Assembly (NCBI GenBank): GCA_036924085.1
Contig: JAVGWX010000019.1
Coordinates: forward strand, 9,876,361-9,940,360
Direction: 5' to 3'
DNA from: Ariolimax columbianus
Lineage: Eukaryota; Mollusca; Gastropoda; Stylommatophora; Arionidae
DNA length: 64,000 nucleotides
Positions within the stretch are counted from its first letter, which is position 1; each line of letters begins with the position of its first letter. Both the position numbers and the translations under genes were made by a program. Below, piece after piece: positions 1 through 12,400 of the stretch. The notes under the pieces were generated by a model, which was given only the letters and a program-made list of their open reading frames with translations, was not told the DNA's origin and searched no databases.

Positions 1-319
1 CTTTTGATGACATCCCATGATTCGATCATCCAATCAAATCTCCCCCCCAAATGCCGAAAAAACACCTGAAAAACATTTGAAGATCAATTAAGGTAGATTG
101 TACTAGGCCTCAGCTGTTATTCGATATTGTTGACAAGTTTCTTTCTTTGCTGCCTTGCCTTCCCTAACAGGAATTCAGAAACCCAATAACATGTAGGTTG
201 ACTGAAGCATGTCAATAACAGGGATTGACCTCTGTAGCTTTGCGGTGACAATCAAGCTGTCTATCACTCTGCCGTTTACAGGATAAACTGATAGATTAAT
301 TCAAATATCAATTTCATAC
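1..319. other. Intron sequence after FN3-1
   Basis: No coding signal is seen. Positions about 60-250 loosely match other family I stretches at 4285-4400, 11080-11260 and 34765-34890, which share a phrase like GTACTAGGYCTCA and a pyrimidine-rich follow-on. Confidence 0.4.
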
Positions 320-487
320 CCTCCTCTTCAGTCTGGGCCTGCACGATCTCGCTGGGATCGCTGTACCCCACAGAGTTGTTGGCTAGAACTCGGATGTGGT
401 ACATGAAGGATGGAAGGAGGTTGGAGAGCAAAGTCTGCTGCTGTGATCGGTTGACAGTAATGTTCGGAAGCACTCCTTGCCAGACAT
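320..487 (-). CDS. Dscam: Dscam exon: FN3-1, second half
   Basis: The exon is 168 bp, phase 1 at both ends, with a CCCCAG acceptor and a GTATGA donor. It encodes TLLSNLLPSFMYHIRVLA and NNSVGYSDPS, the F-G region of FN3-1. It is the last exon before the window edge. Confidence 0.93.
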
Positions 488-3400
488 CTGGGGAAGATAG
501 AGATATGGTAACTTTACACATCAGTCTATAACAACGACACAATAGTCATAATAATAATAATAAGTTCGCTTAGGCATCTGAGGCCCGTTGCGTCGGTCGA
601 CCACATCCATGACCCACTGCTGTGGCATGGTTTTAGACCGTGTCCAGAGCGGAGGTGGAGGTTGCTATTTTCTGGAGCCATACTGTGCGGAAGTGACCTC
701 TTCTGCACCTTCAATGGGCCAGGGAAGACTTTTGCAGCAGAGGAACGACATGTGGAGTGTCATGTGTGCTGGGGTTTCTTGGTTATACAACATAACCGAA
801 TACAGAAACTCGGCAGTGGTCAACTGTTTCTGAGATTGTGTGGACGCCTGTTTTAGCAGAGACCTCCACATTGCAGATGTAGCAACACCATCAGATGCCC
901 AGGATATGCCGCTGGTTGTGTATGTGTAAGGCCTTCAGTCTTGACATGTCAGTTACAGTAATGTCCAGGTTTCAGAACCGTAAAGAACTGGGACCAAGCA
1001 GGACTGGTAGATGTGGATTTTTGTTTCAAGGAAGATCTTGCCATCGCTCCATACACCTTGCAGGTTGTGCATAGCAGACACAGCTAGTCTGATCCGCATT
1101 GCCATATTAGGATCGCTGCGCCCAATGATATCATGCTGCCGAGGAGGTAGATGGATTCTTTGTAGCCCTCTGCAGTGTGGCATTGAGTTTCAATACCCAG
1201 GGGCGCTGTGTCAGAAATGAGGTTCTGAACTTTGCTCTTGGTTTAGGATATAGACAGGCCTAGGAAGGGTGTTTTTCTGTCTATAAATTCTAGATAACGC
1301 TGCAGCGCAGAGTTGTCTGTACTGAACAGAACAATGTCACCTGTAAATGAGATCAGCGAAGATTAACTTGTCGATAGTGATGCCCACTTGGTGTGCGCTG
1401 AGGTGGTCAAAAGGCCAGTCGACGGCCCAACAGAATAGGTCGGGGGCAAAAACACAGCCATACACACTAACTATTTAGTCATTCTCCAGTCTCAGATATT
1501 ATTCCTTTTCATAGTTGCTCCTCTTCTACCCTTTAGGGGTGTAGAGATCCTTTATTTATATATACTTGCAGTTAGGTAAGCAGACATATAGATGTTGTGT
1601 CTTTGCGTGATTCTTGTGGTTACTAATGCCACTGGCATTGTTCCTGGAAGATGTGGCAGGGTTTGACCAAGGCCTAAATGGACACAAGACATCAAGCGTA
1701 CCCTAAACATGAACATCGAGCAGGCGGGTAGACTGACTGCTGATTGAGATTTCTACCGAATGGCTGTGATGAGATCGACGTTCTGCCAAGGACATGCTTC
1801 ATGATGATGATGACTAACGCCCCTTGTAGTTAGGTACTCTTAATGCTTTATTGATAGTTGGTTACAGTGGCTCTTTTCTCACGTATGTGGTATACCTGGT
1901 ATAGTGGGGTCCTCCTGGTTGTAGTGCAATGTGAGGCTTCTCGGCATGCTCATGACTATGGGGATCACAATGCTGATCCCCCACCTCGTTGGCCATACTG
2001 CTGGGACACAGAATGTTTCCAGGTGCGCAAACAAGGACATTTAATCCTAAAATATGCAACTTGTGTATTACTGATTCTTTTATTGGCTTCAGTTCAAGTG
2101 ACATCTCCAGATCAAAGGTCGGCTGCAATGAATCTCAAACATTCTTTGTCTTTTGCCTTGATGACACTACCTCAGTGGCTGTTGTTTTTTGCACATGATA
2201 AGAACACTAACCTCTAATAAATTTTTGTTTGCTAATGGACTTCTTTGTTTCTTCTCTGTATACCACTTGGATGTGCTTACATACTTTTCCAAGTCTATTT
2301 GTCTTTATTCTGTCCATCTCTGTTTCAGTCTCTTTCTCTAACAAATTTGTTTCTCTCAAATATCTCTTTCACAGTTTGCAGCAGGAAGAAGTCTATAGAG
2401 CAGAAACATCACCTGAAAATAAAAGATCAAATACTGACCTGTGTCATTTTTGTACTGGACTGTATAACCAATGATTGGACTGTTGCCGTCAAATGGCATC
2501 TGCCAGGATATAAAGATGCCTCGACTCGTCACATTCATGACCTCAACCTTGCCTGGAGGTTCGGGTGGTTCTGAGAAACAGAATCAACAACACATGGAAA
2601 TACTTCACAAGTTTATCAATATAAAAATATGTAATGCTATACAGCCAATCCACTATCCAACAGTTACAAAAATTATAAAAGACATGGGGACATATGAATG
2701 TCATTGTGATTTGAAAACAAAATTTAAAATAGATAACTTGAGAACAATACTTGTAATAATAATAATAAGTATAAAATATGTCTCAATATGTCTCAAAACT
2801 GACACAAATATTTCTGAAGTATTTCATTTAAGAAGGAGTCAGTGGCTGAGTGGCTAGCGCAGCAGCATCTATTCAGAAGGATCAAGGTTTTTTTTCTATT
2901 AGCTGTGAAATAAACGCCTAACCTTTATTCTCCTATAAAAATTGTGTGTGGCTCACACTCAAACAAGTAATATTTCAATAACGTGTTAGTACATTAACAC
3001 TTAACCTGCAGCAATTAGAGAGGAAATCCATTTGTATAATTCACAATGAGCATCTGACGGCAGAGGGGTAGAGAACTCGCTTTTAAAAGCAAAAGTAACA
3101 GGTTCAATATTTGTTATCTACACACTCCAGTTGACCTAGCTAATCAAATGGGTACTGTGTTTACTGTGAGGGTAGGCAAGGTGTTGAGAAATAGAATTGG
3201 CTACACTACTTCATAAAAAGTTGAGGTCTTAAACAATGAATTTTCTAACACTTCATCCCTGATAACAGTGTCTACCACAGGACTGAAACAAAAGAAATAA
3301 CAATTGTAGTCTTACCGTGAATCACAAGATAGTTAACCAGCACCGCATTGCCAAACTTATTTTTAGCATTGCATGTGTAGAAACCAGAGTCTGTGCGAGT

Positions 3401-6400
3401 GGTTGGGTTCAAGGTCAGCTGGGACAGTTTTCCTCTAGGAGTGGACTGAGATACAACATCAGCTCTGGGTAAAATAATGACAACAATGATTATGATAATA
3501 ATAAAACGTACATCGAGGCAACAATAGTAACGAAGAACACAATTCATATAAATGATAAAGTAATGGCAGTTATGAACAATTTCATTTAGTGTTATTTCTG
3601 TCTTGAGGATGGCGTGGCTTAGTGGATAAGTGGCACGGCTCACAATCCGAAGGTGCTGGGTTCGATCCCCGTCACAGCACCGGCCGTTACCCCGGGGAAG
3701 CAAACCCTTAGAAAATGCAGGAGGAAGCAGACCCTTACATAAAATGCATGCTGAAGTCGGATGCATTGGGCCAACAGGCGCAAAATAAAAACCACAGTGC
3801 AACGCACACCCGCCTTGGGGATTAGAGAAATAAGGCGAACGCAAAAAAAAATAAAATAAAAAAAAAAAAATAAAAAAAAAAAAAATTCCCTAATCACAAC
3901 ACCGGCTGTTACCCCGGGGAAGCAAACCCTTAGAAAATGCAGGAGGAAGCAGAACCTAACATAAAATGCATGCTGAAGTCAGATACACTGGACCGCCGGC
4001 GCGAAATAAAAACATAGTGCAATGCACACCGCCCTGAGGAATAGGGCGAAAAAAAATCTGCCTTGATATGTTTTGAAATCTTTTCAGCTCCCTGTGGATA
4101 GATGATCCTTACAAATACACACCAAGTTATAAAATGTTGACCTGTCTATATTTGTGAAGTTTTTGTGGTTTAATGTCTCAACAGGATGGAATAGGTCAGC
4201 CTCATGTTCAACCCTCCTTAGTCACCTTTTACTTCCATTTCATGCACCGTGAAACTTGTTATATTATGGTGAGAAAAACAATATGTAATGGAAGTCCCAT
4301 AGCATGCACTGTTGTTGAGGATTAATTTGAGACTTCATTTGTACCCCGCTGAAGTTTTTATAAGACAGGGTGACAAATTCCCTTCTTCACTCTACTTAAT
4401 TGTAAGTCAAATAAAAGTAGAGGATCAAGATGCTGAGCAGCGCATGAGCTGCAGTGGTCAGCGACCCATAGCTGACTGCTAGCATCAGGGCTAGCGAACC
4501 AGAGCTGCCAAGACCCTTCTACACCTCCACGCGGTGATCCTGGATAACAGGCTGCAGCAGGGAAAACTGGCTACAGAGAAGGGATCATAGAGGGAATGCT
4601 AACCCGGTACTAAAAAAATGGTTGCTCAAATCGGATGTGTTGGACTGAAAGATACAAATATCGCAGTCAAGCTGTAAACTACGACACAACGCATTGCGTT
4701 CTCTGGACTACATTCTGCTACTCAAGCCCTTTCAGGGTTTGGTATTGGGAGATTGAAAACGAACGAAGCCAAGCCAAGTCAAATAAAAGTAGAATAAAAC
4801 AACAGAAACTGTTAATTAAAATTGATAAATCATTGAAATAACTATGATTTTCATGACCAAAAAAAAAAGATTATTCCATAAATATTTTCAAACATTAATG
4901 TGATGTAAAGTGTTAAAAGTAGAGAACATAAAACTTAGAGGATGTTGGGTACAACATGGTTAAAAAAAGAGGAAGATGTTCTGAGGAATAATGGAAAATA
5001 AATCAATATTTTGATACAATAAAAAGAGAACAAACTTTCACAAAGGTCTATAAATAATGTGTGCTAATTACTATAAATAATGAGAAAATATTAATGTATA
5101 TTTTTAGTATAACTTTTCTCGTTTTTATTTATAGGTATGCTAATTTTTTCAACATCACTAGATGTTTTCTATCATCTCATATTTGTTTTTTCCTCTCACC
5201 TAACATGTATTTATTACCACTCCTTCTCACATTTATTCATTCTTCTAATGTGTCATTTATTCATTCTTCTAATGTGTCATTTATTCAATCTTCTAATGTG
5301 TCATTTATTCAATCTTCTAATGTGTCATTTATTCATTCTTCTAATGTGTCATTTATTCATTCTTCTAATGTGTCATTTATTCAATCTTCTAATGTGTTAT
5401 TTATTCATTCTTCTAATGTGTCATTTATTCATTCTTCTAATGTGTCATTTATTCATTCTTCTAATGTGTCATTTATTCAATCTTCTTATGTGTCATTTAT
5501 TCAATCTTCTTATGTGTCATTTATTTACCACTCTCATTTCCTCACTTTTTTATCTGTCATTTATTTAACACCCTTACCTCTAATATATTTATTATTCATA
5601 CCTGTCATTTATCTATTACTCTCACTTCTCATTTGTTTGTTCATCTTACCTGCCACTTGGGGAGAAAGATTAACATCTGGTCAGGCAAAATATACTGATT
5701 AGACATGTTAGCCAGGTTCAGACCCTCACCTCGGCTTCCTTGTAAACCTTCCTGAAAACAGGCTATTTTCATGGCAGCCTGGCTAACAAGGTGATGGATC
5801 GACATGATCCCAGCAGTAGTGAACGACAGGCAGATGAAGCAAAGCATAGCACAACCACCTGGAGAACCCCGGTCCACCATCGGGATGTGAGGAAAGTTAC
5901 GACAACACGCCATTTAACATCCTTTTTAGGGCGCACAAAAGAGTAATCCTACTCAATGTGGGCAAACAACAACAACCTGTCACTTATTCTTCCCTCTTAC
6001 CTGTCATTACTGTGAGAGCTGATAGGAGCTCCATGAAAACTCCATGAAATTGAAAGAGGCTTATCACCAACTGCCTGACATTCCATAGTTATGCCCTGTC
6101 CTTTCATAACGGTATAGTTATGTCTTGGTTCATTGAACCGTGCAGGGACTGTATGAGAGGAAAAAGAAACAAACAAAATGACCACATGCTGGTAAACTAC
6201 ATATTTCTCACATTAACCTTGATCAATTTCATAATGCTGGCCACTTTGCAGATTCCTTACTATAAGAAAGGGGTCGATACCCATGTCTCACATATTTTCA
6301 TTTAAAGCTTGATATCAACTCTTTCAAAATGACATGGGCCAGAATGGAATTCACATTTTAATGAGTAAGGTGAACCTGTCAGTTTTAGAATGACAGGCTG

Positions 6401-9400
6401 CTGTGATAGACAAGGAACTTGTTACTTTCAGAATCTAAAAAAGCACTATGAAACTTGACAAAGCACTAGGATACTTGACAAATTTACTAGATAAGTTACA
6501 AAGAAAACAGAACTTCACAGACTATTAAATAACAGTAACAATTGAAAAGGCGAGTATATTTTAAACACTGAAGTTGTGATTGCTGTTGTTACTTTATCAG
6601 TCATACTGGAATTATAGTATTTAGTCAGAGAGATAGCTTGTGCCCGGTGTCAGGTAGGCAAAGCTATTTTATTCTGATCTATCAAGTCAGCTCTTGGAAT
6701 GTTTCAACATGTGTCTACTTTGGTGAACTTTTCATTTTCTCATTGGACTATTCATAGTAGGGTAGTTGGTGGTTTCCCTCCTGCGACTTACTTGGCTGGG
6801 CAAGGTGCAGCTCTAGGATGTCTAGAACCATGGGAATTTCCCTGTTAGGATTTACCCTACCTGAGTGGTCGACCGGGGTATTTGTGTATGATAAGGACAA
6901 GAATAGCGCCACTACCCCACAGAGAAAAAAACATGAAAAAACTAGTAAAAGTTGATTAAGGTTGAGCTTAATCAAAATTTTAAAATGGGTATGGTCAGAT
7001 ACCGCACCGAGACGAGAACACAAACAAAACCTACGTTACGACCAATAGGCCTTCATCAGGGACAACAACACTGAACTAACAAATCAACATATAAGAAAAA
7101 ATGGTCAACTCATCTGTTTCAGGTAGTGGACGCTTTCTGTCTAAGCGACCGGTTGTCCACTACCTGAAACAGATGAGTTGACCATTTTTTCTTATATGTT
7201 GATTTGTTAGTTCAGTGTTGTTGTCCCTGATGAAGGCCTATTGGTCGTAACGTAGGTTTTGTTTGTGTTCTCGTCTCGGTGCGGTATCTGACCATACCCA
7301 TTTTAAAATTTTGATTAAGCTCAACCTTAATCAACTTTTACTAGTTTTTTCATGTTTTTTTCTCATTATACACATCCACAGAACCGCTGCAGCCTAGCCT
7401 TATTTTAATTTTACCCCAACAGAGAGCATGTTGTAAGAGGTGACTAACTGTGTGACATGACATACCACCAGCCATTGCTTGCTGGTTTGCTAATAGCAGT
7501 ATAGATGGCTTCTAACTGGCTGTGGGTCTAATTTGCTCTAGTGTTTGAGTCTATTAAGATGGACTTGCACATCGGTTAACCACCCTTTGCAGCACTTGTC
7601 CCAACACACTGTAGTAATAAACTGCTCGAGCCTAGCCCGCTAAGCAGGAAATTCTCTTATCGGCTATATCCAGTTCATGAGATGGCACCTGCCCCTCCAG
7701 ACAGAAGTACAGGTTGACTAAGACTAAGATAAGTGTAGGGTTTGCACTGTGTCCTTCTGCGGTCCTGGAAACTGAAAAGCTTCAATTGTATCAAGTCTTG
7801 CTAATGTCCGTTTGCCATCATCCCTACTTGGAGGGTTGCCAACGTCGATGGTTGGTAATCTTATGAGAAATAAAAACTTACTGTGGACATTAAGGTGAAT
7901 AACTTTGCTGATGTCGAAGCCAACTCCGTTGCTAGCATGACACAAGTAATATCCATGGTCCTCTTCTTTTGCGTTGTTGATGAGGAGTGTTCCATTATGG
8001 AAGAGTTCCCGGTGATCCTCTGATGCGGCAAAGGTCAGTTGTTGATAGTTCGCTGGTGATTGCCCTGTGAGAGATAGAAAATACACTTTATTAATGAGAG
8101 TTTTAAATGAAAGAATCTAAGCTTCTGAATTATGTGCACTCTTCTTCTTCTTCAATATTTGCTCTTAAATAATCACATATATTTTCCCTATACATTTTAC
8201 TGCCTGTCTGAGGCTTTACTTGTCACTATACAACTCATCCCTCAGCAGGGCTGGAGAGTAACATGCTGTCACTTTGCTCCTCCTACAGAGTTAACAGGTC
8301 TAGATAACCTGTCCTACTGTTTGGCTGTTTTCATGAAATCTGTTCATGAAATCTGCAACATTATCTTTCTCAGATCAATTTGTATTATGTTTGTATCATA
8401 AAAGTATAGATTGGGGGTTATTAACCAGGTATCAGTTTAGGTTGAGTGGAATAAACTGGTTGTATACAAATTATATAGAACCTTCTAAACTAGTATAATA
8501 AAGTAAGGTTAAAAAGTTAATTTTAACAGGCAGCCAATGGGTCTGGGGATCAGTTTCACAGGATCTGTGAACTTTGATTGTGAAAAGGACTTTGCAAGTA
8601 GCAGGATGTTGTCTGGAGAACAGAATACGTTGTGTCATTTTTTACAGATTGACTGCAATATTTGCACCTTTTAGTCCAACACATCCAACTTCAGCATGGC
8701 TTTTTTGGGTACTGGGTTTGCCTTCGCTCTTTGATTCCTTCTTCTTAGCTGGTCTGCTCTATTGTAGCCTGTTATCCAGGATCATTACATAGAGGTGGAG
8801 AAGGGTCTTGGCAGATCTTGATTGCTGACCCTAATGCTAGCAGCTAGATTTGGGTGACTGACCACAACTACTCATGCACTGCTCTACATCTACATCTATT
8901 AGCTAGCTAATACTGTATGAATTTCCATTAAACTTCATAGACTAATAACCATTTAATGATGACTTTGTATTGCTGCCTTTGGTCCATGGATGGATGTGTG
9001 TTTGTGTGTGTATATATATATATATATATATACATACACACGCACATTTATTTTTAAAAGATTTATTTTAATGCATAACAAAATATATATTTAAATAATT
9101 ATACATGTATATATCTAACCAGTGTATGCTCTGTAGAGGAATGACCTGCTAGTTTTGAGAATAAAAAGGGGAGAGGGTGATTGAGAGAGAATAAAAAACA
9201 AATAGAAATAAATAGGACAGTTTATATTGAGGAAACTTAAATTGCGCACTGAAAGACAAGACAGACATGTATAAGAAAAGGGACATGCACACAAAAAACA
9301 ACACATACTGCACCCACCCACCTTCAGCTTTCTTCCACACTACCTGTGGATCGGGGGTTCCATCTGCCTGACAGTAGAGCTGCACTGATTCATGCAAAAT

Positions 9401-12400
9401 AACAAAAGAGTCCTCGGGTTCCATGACCCATCTCGGTGGAACTGGAAAAGTAAAATGAAAGTAAAATAGTGGGTAAGATAATGTGAATGTTTGTGTTAGT
9501 GGGTGACAAGTTTTAGAGTTTTAGAATGGTTGCAGTGCTGTTTTCTCAAGGCAAAATAAAAGGTTCAATCCATGGTTTCGACACACTCCAGTCTACTATG
9601 CTGTCAATGGGTACTTAACTTACAAAGAAGTTAATTAACACCAAGATTAACAAGGCCAGATTTGCTTTTATCTCTTTTTGCCCAACATGGAACTCTGCAG
9701 CATTTTCCATGGAAAATAAGATATGGCTGTTTAACACGAATGTAATGTCAGTCCTGCTATATGGATCTGAGTCATTGTGTGTGACTAATGGTATCACATC
9801 CAGACTGCTGACTTTCCCCAGCAAGTGTCTTCATTGCTTACTTCCTGTTAGATGGCTGGAGAGGGTGGCTGAACGGGGTGGCTGAAGAGGTTGGCTGGAG
9901 AGAGTGGCTGGAGAGAATGGCTGGAGGGGGTGGCTGGAGACGGTAGCAAAGGATACAAAGAAGAGTGACAAAACTGATAGTCGGATTCCAGAATTACAAT
10001 TATGAGGAAAGACTCAGAAAAACCGGCCTACAGCGTCTAAAAAAAGATTAGAATTTGAGGTGATTTATAAGATAATCAAATGAAAGGATAAATTTGACTA
10101 TAACAAGTTTTTAAAAGTACAATCACCTACACGAACAAGAGGGTATAGCTTCAAATTTATTAGAGAAAAGTCCAGATTAGATACCAGGAAATATTTTTTT
10201 AGTTAGAGAGTGAATTCTTGGAATGCATTGCCACAGAAAATAGTGGAGGCAGCATCTGTTAATGCATTTAAGAATAGATTGGATGTACATAGGTATTTTT
10301 AGATCAAGTGAATATAAAAGAGACCGGTTGTATACATACTCTGCAGAGTCTTCTAAACTAGTATAATGACCTTAAATTAAGAAGCCAGTTTAGTCGGGGT
10401 CTCATGTGTGGAATTCAAGAAGATGGCACATAATAGGAGCAGATGTTGTGGCCCTATGCTCCAAGGGTAACCAGATGGATAAATTATGATGACAATTTAC
10501 TTTTAGGAGAGGAAAGCCAGCAAGGAAGCAAACTGGTCACAGCACCTTGAAAAAATAAGGTGAGACCGATAACAATGAAGTCTTTAGTGCTTACTCTCTG
10601 ACAGCAGTATATCAAAATTTCACAATAAGAAAACAAAAGGTGAGAGGATGTATATATTTATTTTTAGATCAAGTGTTGCAGATGAAACTGGCTGCATACA
10701 GACTATGTAGCCTTCTAAACCAGTATAAAGAAGTTAATTTAAGTTATAAATCACATGCTCTGATACTCCTCTCGGTTTTCGCTCTGAAAAAGACGTGACG
10801 ATGTGTTGCAAATTTACAGCATTTTTGGGACTGAGTTTAACTCTCCTCAGTGATTCCTATTTTCTTAGTAGCCAGACTACACTAGTATAGCCGATTTTCT
10901 GGGTTGCCATTTGGAGGTGGAACAGGGTCTTGGGCAGCTGTTGTTACACAACACCGATGTAGGCAACCAGCTATCACTCGCTGTTCTCAGTTCAATCATT
11001 GTACCCTGTCCTGATATTACCAAAAGTGAATATGTGTATGGCTTAAAGGGATGTAACACTTAAGGGGGGGGTGGGGGGGGGGGGGGGGTTCCATGGCATA
11101 TACTGCTATCAGGGAACAAGTGTTAGAGACTTAACTGTACTAGGTCTCAATGTTTTTTAAGGAGTTGTGACCAGTTCCCTTCCTTGCAATTTTGCTTCCC
11201 TAAAGTAAATCACTACCAATTCCCAACTTGGTAGACTGTAGCATGCCAAGACAGAGTATTGAAGAGGTTACTACTTTCATCCAAAAAATGTAGCACTACT
11301 TAAGAAAGGTGAAAACAACAGAATATCATACCATCAATGTGCAGAGTAGCGGTGTAGTTGACAGAAGCAGCAGCATTGCTGACATAACATGTGTAGTTCC
11401 CATCATGCTTTGGTGTTGCTCCATTGATAGACAAGATGGAGTAGTCACCAAGTTGCTACAATGACAATTACATAATCAACATAAAAAAGTATCTGTGGAG
11501 TGACAGGAAAGTGACAATGTTAAGACTACATTTTATATTTTTTTTTTTTTTACTAGTTCAAGATTGGCACTATGGACCTTTGTGCCTGCGATACAGCCCC
11601 CATGAAGGCAGAACATATTCTGCAGTCCTGTCCGCTGTATACCGACAAAAGAAGAAGCATTTGGCAACAGCCAGTGACCTTCCATGAGAAGCTGTACGAA
11701 CGCATCCAGAGCCTTGAGTCAACTGCTGTCTTTGTTAGAGTCATTGAAGTTGAGGTCTGAAGACGAACGAGGAAGAAGAGATGTTTTTTAAATTTTGTTC
11801 ATTCATCGTGACATGCCATTGAACAACTTTCCTCTATGGTCTGCTCTTAACCTTGACCTTTTCATTAGGTTGTCAAGACAACTTTCCTATGTGTGTGTTC
11901 ATTGAATTTTGCCTGTTGGCTCTTCATTGTAGCCACAGAGATATTATTTTCATTGTTTCATGTCATATGTTCTCATTTGATTTTTTTAGCTGTCAATGGT
12001 GTGCTTAGCATTCTCTTCAGAAAATACATAAAGCACTCTTTCTGTTTAATATTAATACTTCAAGTACTCTTTATGTTTAATAGTAATACATCAAGGACTC
12101 TTTCTGTTTAATAGTAATACATCAAATATTCTTTCTGTTTAATATTAATATACCAAGTACTCTTTATGTTTAATAGTAATACATCAAGTACTCTATCTGT
12201 TTAATAGTAATACATCAAGCACTCCCTCTGTTTAATAGTAATACATCAAGTACTCCCTCTGTTTTTTATAGTAATACATCAAGTACTCCCTCTGTTTAAT
12301 AGTAATACATCAAGTACTCTTTCTGCTTAATCATAGCAAATGACATGTTTGTTTGTTGCCGCTGCTGCTCACACTGACACATGAACACTCACCTGTATTC

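Larger units (their letters stand above)
6860..7745 (+). repeat. Family D repeat, interrupted by a foldback element
   Basis: The left part (6860-6924) and the right part (7412-7745) together match the family D copy at 44165-44790, including CGGTTAACCACCCT, CCGCTAAGCAGGAAAT and a 3' end in GACTAAGACTAAG. The foldback sequence sits between TACCCCACAGAG (6913-6924) and TACCCCAACAGAG (7412-7424), probably an imperfect target duplication. Confidence 0.75.

Noticed and set aside
3607..3690. tRNA gene at the family A head
   Set aside because: The same head heads other dispersed copies with A-tails and target duplications, so it is a SINE promoter.
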